DNA of 32,192 bases, taken from assembly GCA_023427865.1 (NCBI GenBank), contig JAEYZV010000208.1, forward strand, positions 1 through 32,192, written 5' to 3'. The notes below the pieces were generated by a model. The model did no database searches. It was not told the DNA's origin and worked only from the letters and a program-made list of their open reading frames with translations. Source of the DNA: Acidobacteriota bacterium (lineage in GTDB: Bacteria > Acidobacteriota > Vicinamibacteria > Vicinamibacterales > Vicinamibacteraceae). Positions 22,300 to 29,008 of the stretch are shown in pieces (the first letter of the stretch is position 1; each line of letters opens with the position of its first letter). A program made the position numbers and the translations under genes.

Positions 22300-22951
22300 G
22301 CTGATCGAGTCGTTTGCCGTGCCGCCGTTTGCCAAGAACGGCTACGTGGTCGCCTGCCCTGAGACAGGGGAGGCGATCGTGATCGATCCCGGCGACGAGG
22401 TCGGCGAGCTCATCACCGCCGTCCGCCGGATCGGCGCCGCCGTGCGCTACATCATGTTGACGCACTCGCACCTCGATCACATCTCGGGGTGCAACGCCGC
22501 CAAGCGGGAATGGGACGTGCCGCTCGTGCTGCACCGCGACGACCTGTTCCTCTACGAACGCGCCGTGCAGCAGGGGATTGCGTTCGGCATCCGCATGGAG
22601 CCGCAGCCGCCAATCGACGCATGGTTCGACGAGCAGCCGACGTGGTCCTTCGGCCGCTACGCCGTACGGGCGCACCACACGCCGGGGCACAGTCCGGGCC
22701 AGGTTTGCCTGCAGGTCGGGCCGGAAGGCGCGCCGGGCGAGCACCTGTTCGTCGGCGACACGCTCTTTGCGGGCTCGGTCGGCCGCACGGACCTGCCTGG
22801 CGGCGACTACGAGACGTTGCTGCGCTCGGTGCGCGACGTCCTGTTTCCGCTTGGTGACGCCTGCATCGTGTATCCCGGACACGGTCCGAAGACGACGATC
22901 GGCGAGGAGCGGCGGACGAACCCGTTCCTGCGGGAGATTGCGGAAATTTGA
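22298..22951 (+). CDS. Metallo-beta-lactamase-fold hydrolase (glyoxalase II-like)
   Basis: A 217-residue MBL-fold protein with the zinc motif HSHLDH at 56-61 (THSHLDHISG), then HTPGHSPG, GDTLFAGSVGRTDLPGGD and the last metal histidine in YPGHG. The GSVGRTDLPGG segment is typical of the YcbL/GloB-like group that hydrolyses thioesters such as S-lactoylglutathione or related compounds. The start is ATG at 22298, sharing CATG with the dehydratase start; an ATG at 22277 is in frame but would reach further into the opposing gene. The stop codon at 22949-22951 lies 5 bp before the first AT-rich repeat element. Confidence 0.93.
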   Translation: MLIESFAVPPFAKNGYVVACPETGEAIVIDPGDEVGELITAVRRIGAAVRYIMLTHSHLDHISGCNAAKREWDVPLVLHRDDLFLYERAVQQGIAFGIRMEPQPPIDAWFDEQPTWSFGRYAVRAHHTPGHSPGQVCLQVGPEGAPGEHLFVGDTLFAGSVGRTDLPGGDYETLLRSVRDVLFPLGDACIVYPGHGPKTTIGEERRTNPFLREIAEI

Positions 22952-22956
22952 AATTT

Positions 22957-23032
22957 GGAATTGGAAATGCGCAATAAGTCGGAAATGCTCGACGTCGTCG
23001 AACATTTCCCATTTCCCATTCCCGATTTCTCA
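22957..23032. repeat. AT-rich dyad repeat element, copy A
   Basis: A 76-bp element beginning GGAATTGGAAATGCGCAAT and ending CATTTCCCATTCCCGATTT. It is about 90% identical to copy B at 23101-23175. The centre ATGCTCGACGTCGTCGAACAT is the same in both. The base composition is clearly poorer in G+C than the surrounding genes. Confidence 0.9.
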
Positions 23033-23100
23033 TCCGCCCCGGGCAGGGCTACGCGCGGTGAGCGCCGGGGGCGGGCGGAAATTCTGAAATTCTGAAATTC

Positions 23101-23175
23101 GAAATTGGAATGCGCAATGAGTCGGAGATGCTCGACGTCGTCGAACATTTCCCATTTCCCATTTCCAATTTCTCA
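23101..23175. repeat. AT-rich dyad repeat element, copy B
   Basis: A 75-bp copy in the same orientation as copy A. Its ends form a perfect dyad, AAATTGGAA (23102-23110) and TTCCAATTT (23163-23171), enclosing the shared centre with the palindrome CGACGTCG. It ends at the stop codon of the FHA gene (23173). It is not coding in any frame I can support. Confidence 0.9.
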
Positions 23176-23505
23176 GCCGCCGGCCTCGAGGGTCGTGTCC
23201 ACCTGGTTCAGGGGCGCGTGGACGAGCACGAGGTCGACGCGGCCGACGCGCAGCGTGTCACCGGGCAGCAACGTCGCCTTGTGGACGCGCCGACCGTTCA
23301 CGTAGGTGCCGTTGGTGCTCTGCAGGTCCTCGACCTCGAGCTGGCCCGTTGGCTGTGCGGTGAGGCGGCAGTGCAGGCGCGAGACCATCGCCGCGTCGAC
23401 GATGAAGTCGGCGCGCACGGCGCGGCCGAGCGTCTTGATGGTGCCCGGCATCAACCGAAACGTCAGCACGGGCTCGTGGCCCTGGACCGTCCTCAGAATC
23501 CACAT
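23173..23505 (-). CDS. Small FHA-domain protein
   Basis: A 110-residue protein that is essentially one forkhead-associated domain, which binds phosphothreonine peptides. Conserved positions are R28 (TLGRAVRADF), S42-R43-x-H45 (VSRLHCRL) and STNGTYVNG at 63-71. The start is ATG at 23505, 13 nt after the transhydrogenase stop, so the two genes are probably co-transcribed. No serine/threonine kinase or secretion gene lies in the window to name a partner. The stop codon TGA coincides with the end of repeat copy B. Confidence 0.93.
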   Translation of the reverse strand: MWILRTVQGHEPVLTFRLMPGTIKTLGRAVRADFIVDAAMVSRLHCRLTAQPTGQLEVEDLQSTNGTYVNGRRVHKATLLPGDTLRVGRVDLVLVHAPLNQVDTTLEAGG

Positions 23506-23518
23506 GTCGTACGACCGC

Positions 23519-24709
23519 TCACGCCGGTGCGGTGGCAGCGGCCGGGGCTGCAAGCGGCGGCAGGCCGAGCAGTTCGCGCAGCCGAGGCGCGACGACCTCG
23601 CCGCGATGGGTGACCAGGACCTCTCGCGTGATCTCGTCGTCGGGATCGATGGCGAGCGCCCCGGCTTTGTCGCGCAGGTGCGCGAGCAGCGTGGTCAGGT
23701 TCTTCGCATACAGCTGGCTCGCGTGGAAGGGCACCGTGGCGGCAAGGTTCGTCGGTCCGTGGATCGTCACGCCGTGGGCGACGATCGACTGATCGGCCAC
23801 CGTCAGCTCGCAGTTGCCGCCGCGCTCGGCCGCGAGGTCGACGATGACCGAGCCTGGCGGCATCGACGCGACCATGTCGCCGGTGATGAGCACGGGTGAC
23901 TTCTTCCCGGGGATGGCCGCGGTCGTGATCACGACGTCGCTGTGGGCCACCACGCGGGCCATCGTCTCGCGCTGGCGCCGGTAGAAGGACTCGTCCTGTG
24001 CGGCGGCGTAGCCGCCCTGCCCCTCGGCGGCCGCGGTGTCGAGCGGGAGTTCGACGAACTTGGCGCCCAGGCTCTCGATCTGCTCCTTCACGGCGGGTCG
24101 GACGTCGTAGGCCTCGATTCTGGCGCCCAGGCGCTTTGCCGTGGCGATGGACTGGAGGCCGGCCACCCCGGCGCCGATCACGAACACGCGCGCCGGGGAG
24201 ATGGTGCCGGCCGCCGTCATCATCATCGGGAACAGCCGCGGCAGCGTCGCGGCTGCCAGCAGGACGGCCTTGTAGCCGGCGACGTTTGCCATCGACGAGA
24301 GGGCGTCCATGCTCTGGGCGCGGGTGATCCGCGGCACGAGCTCCATCGCGATGGTGGTGGCGCCACGGGCCGCGAGCGCACCCGCTGCCTCCGGCGCGCC
24401 GAGCGGATCGGCAAAGCCGATGACCGTGTGTTTCGGGCCCAGCCGCTCCAAATCCGCGGTGCCATGCACCCCGGCCGCCCCTGGCGTCCGTACCTGCAGG
24501 AGGACGTCGGCCTGCCCGAAGACCTCGTCGCGCGAGCCGAGTCGTGCCCCGGCTGCCGTGTAGGCGTCGTCCGGGAACCCCGCGCGGCTGCCCGCGCCCC
24601 GCTCGACCACGACCTCGGCCCCGGACTTCACGAGAGGCGGGATGCTGGCGGGAACGAGGGCGACGCGGTCTTCGCCGGGCTGAAGTTCTCGGGGGATCCC
24701 GATGACCAT
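23519..24709 (-). CDS. pntA: NAD(P) transhydrogenase subunit alpha (PntAA-type), without partner genes
   Basis: A 396-residue soluble NAD(H)-binding domain I of proton-translocating transhydrogenase. The family features are IGIPRE at 3-8, RITRAQSMDALSSMANVAGYKAV around 127-149 (the mobile region), the Rossmann motif GAGVAG at 179-184, the NADH-ribose acid in YDVR (201-204), and ITTAAIPGKKSP. It ends before any membrane segment, as in split PntAA proteins that work with PntAB and PntB. Those partners normally follow directly, but here an FHA gene follows instead. Either they are encoded elsewhere or this is an orphan. Start ATG at 24709. It is divergent from the adaptor gene with 96 bp between starts. 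Confidence 0.9.
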   Translation of the reverse strand: MVIGIPRELQPGEDRVALVPASIPPLVKSGAEVVVERGAGSRAGFPDDAYTAAGARLGSRDEVFGQADVLLQVRTPGAAGVHGTADLERLGPKHTVIGFADPLGAPEAAGALAARGATTIAMELVPRITRAQSMDALSSMANVAGYKAVLLAAATLPRLFPMMMTAAGTISPARVFVIGAGVAGLQSIATAKRLGARIEAYDVRPAVKEQIESLGAKFVELPLDTAAAEGQGGYAAAQDESFYRRQRETMARVVAHSDVVITTAAIPGKKSPVLITGDMVASMPPGSVIVDLAAERGGNCELTVADQSIVAHGVTIHGPTNLAATVPFHASQLYAKNLTTLLAHLRDKAGALAIDPDDEITREVLVTHRGEVVAPRLRELLGLPPLAAPAAATAPA

Positions 24710-24805
24710 GGCGGCTGATTGTACGCCGAGATGAACCCACCGGCTGACCGTTCCGTCAAATGTCAGCGTTCGGGAAATCGGCCGTTCGCGGCCCCGGAGT
24801 TGCCG

Positions 24806-26005
24806 ATGATGACCAAGATGAACAAGCGCCTGGGGATGGCGACGGTCGGTGCCGTGCTCGTTGGCGGCGGCCTCTACGCCTGGTCGAGCATGACGCCGGC
24901 CAAGGCGACGTTCGAGCCCTCGAGGCTCGCCACCGTCGAGCAGGACACGATGGTGCGGTCGGTCGTCGCGACCGGCAAGGTGGAGCCAATCACGAAGGTC
25001 GAGATCAAGTCGAAGGCCAACGGCATCATCGAGCGCCTCCGCGTCGATGTCGGCGACGTGGTCAAGGCTGGCGACGTCCTCGCCGAGCTCGACAAGGAGA
25101 ACCTCCTGGCTCGCGTTCGCGAAGCGAGTGCCAACGTGCAGGCCGCCGAAGCGGCGCTGAAGGCGGCCAGAGCCCAGCTCGAGAAGAACCGTATCGAGGC
25201 CGAGGGGCCCGACGTCGAGTTCGCCCGCCGGGCTGCGCGTCGCGCGCAGGATCTCGCGGCGCAGAAACTCATGCCGCAGTCGGAGCTCGATACGGCGCAG
25301 AGCGAGTACGAGCTTGCCGTGAACCGGCAGAAGGCCGCGCGCGGCCAGCTGGTGGTGTCGCAGGCGAAGGTCTCGGAGGCCGGTGCGCAGGTGGCCCAGG
25401 CGCGGGCGGCGCTCGAGCGCGCCGAGGAGGAACTGCGCAACGCGACGATCCGTGCGCCGATCGCCGGCATGGTGCTCACGCGCGACGTCGAGGTGGGCAG
25501 CCCCGTCTCGTCGATCCTCAACCTCGGCGCCAACGCCACGCTCGTGATGACGCTCGGCGACATCGAGGAAGTGTTCGTGCGCGGCAAGGTGGACGAGGCC
25601 GACATCGGTCACGTGCGGTACGAGCAGCCGGCGCGCATCAGCGTCGAGACCTTCAAGGACCGCAAGTTCGCCGGGCGGGTGACGCTGATCTCGCCGATGG
25701 GCACCGAGAAGGACAACGTCACGACGTTCGAGGTGAAGGTCTCGATCGACAACCCGGGCAACGAGCTGAAGGCCAACATGACGGCCAACGCGGAGATCAT
25801 CCTCGAGGAGCGGCCCGACTCGCTGATCGTGCCGGAAGCTGCGCTCAGCTACGACGCGAGCCGGCAGGCCTTCGTCGATCTCTTCGACCCGAACGAACCG
25901 ACGGGGCGCCGCAAGGTGCCGGTGAAGGTCGGCATCAGCAACGGCACGCGCGCCCAGCTGCTCGACGGCGTGAAGAAGGGCGACAGGGTCATCCTGCCGT
26001 CGTAG
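24806..26005 (+). CDS. Periplasmic adaptor (MacA/HlyD family)
   Basis: A 399-residue membrane fusion protein. One N-terminal anchor (about 10-27, GMATVGAVLVGGGLYAW) is followed by the lipoyl-like half VEPITKVEIKSKANGIIERL, a long coiled-coil hairpin rich in Ala/Glu/Lys (about 85-185), the second lipoyl half IRAPIAGMVLTRDVEVGSP, and a beta-barrel and membrane-proximal domain ending at VKKGDRVILPS. The start ATG at 24806 has GGAG 6 nt upstream; an ATG at 24719 would add 29 unlikely residues next to the divergent gene. It leads a + strand group with two MacB-like permeases, so the set should be a tripartite exporter, but neither the ATPase nor an outer-membrane channel is in view. Confidence 0.92.
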   Translation: MMTKMNKRLGMATVGAVLVGGGLYAWSSMTPAKATFEPSRLATVEQDTMVRSVVATGKVEPITKVEIKSKANGIIERLRVDVGDVVKAGDVLAELDKENLLARVREASANVQAAEAALKAARAQLEKNRIEAEGPDVEFARRAARRAQDLAAQKLMPQSELDTAQSEYELAVNRQKAARGQLVVSQAKVSEAGAQVAQARAALERAEEELRNATIRAPIAGMVLTRDVEVGSPVSSILNLGANATLVMTLGDIEEVFVRGKVDEADIGHVRYEQPARISVETFKDRKFAGRVTLISPMGTEKDNVTTFEVKVSIDNPGNELKANMTANAEIILEERPDSLIVPEAALSYDASRQAFVDLFDPNEPTGRRKVPVKVGISNGTRAQLLDGVKKGDRVILPS

Positions 26006-26090
26006 TGGCCGGCGGGCGCGTTCGGGTAACCCGCGGCGCGGCGCCAGGCCGCACGTCGGCGGATCTTCCACGCGCCATAGCTTCTCGAGG

Positions 26091-26115
26091 GTAGGGGCAG
26101 CTCCCCGAGCTGCCC
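26091..26115. repeat. GTAGGG hairpin between adaptor and permease genes
   Basis: GTAGGGGCAGCTCCCCGAGC begins a hairpin with perfect arms GGGCAGCT (26095-26102) and AGCTGCCC (26108-26115) around CCCCG. It shares the GTAGGG head with the repeats at 17154 and 28883 but uses a different stem sequence. Confidence 0.8.
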
Positions 26116-26130
26116 GACGGTGAACCTCCC

Positions 26131-27426
26131 ATGCGCGAATCGTTCTTCCAGGCGATCGACAACCTCCGGGCCAACAAGCTCCGGAGCTTCCTCACCATGT
26201 TCGGCATCATGTGGGGGATCGTGTCGATCGTGGTGCTGTCGGCGCTCGGCGAAGGGTTCCGCCGCGGCAACGACGCCGTTCTGCGCGAGTTCGGCCGCAA
26301 CATGAGCATCGTCTGGGGCTCGCGGACGACGATGCAGGCGGGCGGTGAGCGTGCCGGCCGCCTGATCACGCTGACGGTGGACGACGCCCGGGCGGTGAAG
26401 GCGCAGGGGCGGCTCGTGAACATGGTGAGCCCCGAGATCCAGCGCGGCACGAAGGTCAAGAGCGCCTACAACGAGGCGTCGGTCACCATCCACGGGGTGG
26501 AACCGCCCTACATGTTCATGCGGACGATCGAGGTGGACCTCGGCCGGCAGTTGAACTGGAGCGACGAGCAGAACGAGAGCCAGGTGGCCGTGATCGGCTG
26601 GGAGATGTCCAAGCAGCTGTTCGGCGATCGCGACCCGGTCGGCGAGCCGCTGCTCGTCAACGGCACGCCGTACACCGTGGTCGGCCGCATCCGGCGCAAG
26701 GACCAGGACAGCAGCTACAGCGGCCCCGACAACAACAAGATCTTCGTGCCGTTCGCGGTGATGCAGAAGCACCTGCCGCGCCCGGACGCGGCGCCCGGCA
26801 GCATCAACCAGATGCTCGTGATGCCGCACCAGGAGGTCATCGACAACCTGACGACCGTGCTCAACGCGCGCACGGGTCGTGTCGAGGACGTCGACTGGCC
26901 GCTCGAGCAGGAGATCCGCGGGATCCTCGCCAGGCGCAAGGCCTTCAATCCCGACGATCGCGACGCGATCAACGTCTGGGACACGTCGCTGCAGACGATG
27001 TTCTTCGACAGGATGATCTCGGGCATGGCGAGCTTCTTCCGGGTCGTCGGGCTCGTCACGCTCGCACTCGGCGGCATCGGCGTGATGAACATCATGCTGA
27101 TCGCCGTGAAAGACCGCACGCGCGAGATCGGCGTGCGCAAGGCGCTCGGGGCGACGACGCGGACGATCCAGCGGCAGTTCTTCCTCGAGGGGTTCTTCCT
27201 CACGTTGATCAGCGGCGGCATCGGCATGCTGATCGGCGTCGGGTTGTGTACGCTCGTCAACACGGCAGCGACGCTGCCGATCCGCTTTGCCGGAATGATC
27301 ATCACCTGGCCGAACGCGCTGCTCGCGCTCGGCGCGCTGGTGCTCATCGGCATCGTCTCGTCGACGCTGCCGGCCCGCCGCGCCGCGCAGTTGCCGCCGA
27401 CCGAAGCGCTCCGATACGAGATGTAG
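26131..27426 (+). CDS. FtsX/MacB-like ABC transporter permease 1
   Basis: A 431-residue permease of the MacB type. A first membrane helix (about 20-42, FLTMFGIMWGIVSIVVLSAL) leads to a large periplasmic MacB_PCD domain (about 43-285; EPPYMFMRTIEVDLGRQL and AVIGWEMSKQLFG are typical). The FtsX core with three helices follows: FFRVVGLVTLALGGIGVMNIMLIAV, a mechanically coupling loop DRTREIGVRKALGA, and two C-terminal helices ending in PARRAAQLPPTEALRYEM. There is no N-terminal ATPase, unlike fused MacB, and none is adjacent. It follows the adaptor gene after 125 bp that includes a hairpin. Cargo is unknown. Confidence 0.93.
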   Translation: MRESFFQAIDNLRANKLRSFLTMFGIMWGIVSIVVLSALGEGFRRGNDAVLREFGRNMSIVWGSRTTMQAGGERAGRLITLTVDDARAVKAQGRLVNMVSPEIQRGTKVKSAYNEASVTIHGVEPPYMFMRTIEVDLGRQLNWSDEQNESQVAVIGWEMSKQLFGDRDPVGEPLLVNGTPYTVVGRIRRKDQDSSYSGPDNNKIFVPFAVMQKHLPRPDAAPGSINQMLVMPHQEVIDNLTTVLNARTGRVEDVDWPLEQEIRGILARRKAFNPDDRDAINVWDTSLQTMFFDRMISGMASFFRVVGLVTLALGGIGVMNIMLIAVKDRTREIGVRKALGATTRTIQRQFFLEGFFLTLISGGIGMLIGVGLCTLVNTAATLPIRFAGMIITWPNALLALGALVLIGIVSSTLPARRAAQLPPTEALRYEM

Positions 27427-27433
27427 AACACGG

Positions 27434-27520
27434 CAATTGGAAATGCGGAATGAGATGCGCGCCGACGTCTGGCGCCGGCGCGTAGCTCCTGAATTTCCAA
27501 TCTCCAGTTTCCAATTCCAG
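27434..27520. repeat. AT-rich dyad element, diverged third copy
   Basis: CAATTGGAAATGCGGAATGA opens the element, and AATTTCCAATCTCCAGTTTC followed by CAATTCCAG closes it; AATTGGAAA (27435-27443) and TTTCCAATT (27508-27516) are a perfect dyad. The ends match copies A and B near 23.0 kb, but the centre is different and GC-rich (CGCGCCGACGTCTGGCGCCG). It fills the gap between the two permease genes. Confidence 0.75.
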
Positions 27521-28882
27521 ATGCGAGCGTCTCCGATGACTCCTCCTGAACTCGCCACCCTCGACAACGCGATTCCGATGGCACCGGTGCGTCGCGTGCG
27601 TGGCGCGGCGCGTACCCTGCAGCTGCTCAAGGAGGTCGTGCGCGAGGCGGCGTACGGCGTGTCGCGCAACCGGCTGCGTGCCGGCCTTTCGATGCTCGGC
27701 ATCTCGTGGGGCATCGTGTCGGTGGTGATGCTGCTCGCCTACGGCAACGGCTTCCAGGAGGCGATCATGGTCGGCTTCCGGAACGCGTTCGGCGAGGGCG
27801 TCGCGGTGATGTTCCCCGGCCAGACGAGCATGCAGGCCGGCGGCCAGCGCGCCGGCAGGCGCATACGGCTGAAGCCCGAGGACGTCGCGGCCGTCGCCGA
27901 GTTGCCGGCGATACGGATGGCGAGCCCCGAGTACGTCAACCGGCTGCCCATCACCTACGGCGACCGGTCCTCGACGTTTGCCGTGCGTGGGGTGGCCGTC
28001 CCGTACGGCTCGATGCGTGGCGAGCGTCCCGCGAAGGGCCAGGGGCGCTGGCTGTCGGACGAAGACGTGGCCGACCGCCGGCGCGTGGTGTTCCTCGGCT
28101 ACGAGGTCGCGCGGAAGCTGTTCGGCGCGCAGCACGCGGTGGGCCAGACGGTGCGCATCGGCAACCGGCCGTTCGAGGTGGTCGGCGTGATGGAGGACAA
28201 GGTCCAGATGTCCTCGTACTTCGCGCCCGACAAGTACTGCGCGTTCATTCCGTACACGACGATGGGTGAGCTGCAGGACACGACATACGTGAGCACCATC
28301 GTGCTGCAGACCGTCAACCCGCTGCAGCAGCAGCGCGCGCTGCGCCAGGTGCGTGAGGTGCTCGCCCGCAAGTACCGATTCGAGGCCACCGACGAGCGCG
28401 CGGTCAACATCAACGACTCGGTCGAGAACGTCGCGATGATCAACGGCATCATCAGCGGCCTGAAGTACGTGCTCACGTTCATCGGCGTGCTGACGCTCGC
28501 CATTGGCGGGGTCGGCATCATGAACATCATGTTCGTGTCGGTCACGGAACGGACGCGCGAGATCGGCATCCGGAAGGCGCTCGGGGCTCGCCGGCGCGAG
28601 ATCCTCCTGCAGTTCCTCGTCGAGGCGTTCATCATCACGTTCCTCGGCGGCGCGGCCGGCGTCGCCGCCTCGTGGGCCATGGTCTGGGCCTTCAGCCCGC
28701 GGCCGTTCCTCGCCGAGCTGCTCGACGACCTGTCGCGGCAGACCGACATCCACCTGGTGTTGTCGATGGAGCTGCTCGGCGTGTGCACGGCGATCCTGAT
28801 GATCGTCGGCATCATCGCGGGCCTGCTGCCCGCGCTCCGTGCCTCACGACTCGACCCGATCGAACCCCTTCGCTACGAGTGA
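27521..28882 (+). CDS. FtsX/MacB-like ABC transporter permease 2
   Basis: A 453-residue paralogue of the preceding permease. About 45 N-terminal residues precede the first helix (LRAGLSMLGISWGIVSVVMLLAYG). The MacB_PCD periplasmic domain follows, then the FtsX core: VLTFIGVLTLAIGGVGIMNI, the loop ERTREIGIRKALGARRREILLQF, and C-terminal helices ending in PALRASRLDPIEPLRYE. Start: ATG at 27521 or 27536; an in-frame ATG at 27437 would translate the AT-rich repeat and is unlikely. Two permease genes with one adaptor suggest a heterodimer. No ATPase motif occurs in either protein, so energy must come from a subunit encoded elsewhere. Confidence 0.92.
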   Translation: MRASPMTPPELATLDNAIPMAPVRRVRGAARTLQLLKEVVREAAYGVSRNRLRAGLSMLGISWGIVSVVMLLAYGNGFQEAIMVGFRNAFGEGVAVMFPGQTSMQAGGQRAGRRIRLKPEDVAAVAELPAIRMASPEYVNRLPITYGDRSSTFAVRGVAVPYGSMRGERPAKGQGRWLSDEDVADRRRVVFLGYEVARKLFGAQHAVGQTVRIGNRPFEVVGVMEDKVQMSSYFAPDKYCAFIPYTTMGELQDTTYVSTIVLQTVNPLQQQRALRQVREVLARKYRFEATDERAVNINDSVENVAMINGIISGLKYVLTFIGVLTLAIGGVGIMNIMFVSVTERTREIGIRKALGARRREILLQFLVEAFIITFLGGAAGVAASWAMVWAFSPRPFLAELLDDLSRQTDIHLVLSMELLGVCTAILMIVGIIAGLLPALRASRLDPIEPLRYE

Positions 28883-28908
28883 GGTAGGGCCCGCTGGCCC
28901 AGCGGGCC
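28883..28908. repeat. GTAGGG hairpin at the 3' end of permease 2
   Basis: Directly after the stop codon, GGTAGGG opens a hairpin with perfect arms GGCCCGCT (28888-28895) and AGCGGGCC (28901-28908) around GGCCC, followed by TTCTCC. Its place and strength suggest a transcription end signal without a full T tract. Confidence 0.8.
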
Positions 28909-28946
28909 TTCTCCCCGCAGCAGACGCGCATGCAGCCGGGCGGCTG

Positions 28947-29008
28947 ACAGCCGGGGACGGCCAGGCTGGGACAGCCGGGGACGGCCAGGCTGGGACAGCC
29001 GGCCCTAC
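28947..29008. repeat. 24-bp tandem repeats ending in an inverted GTAGGG hairpin
   Basis: The unit starting ACAGCCGGGGACGGCCAGGC is repeated exactly at 28947-28970 and 28971-28994, with a partial third copy. The end, GGCTGGGACAGCCGGCCCTACC, is the reverse complement of the 17154 repeat head, so this hairpin points towards the minus-strand hydrolase, whose stop codon (29005-29007) lies inside it. Confidence 0.88.
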
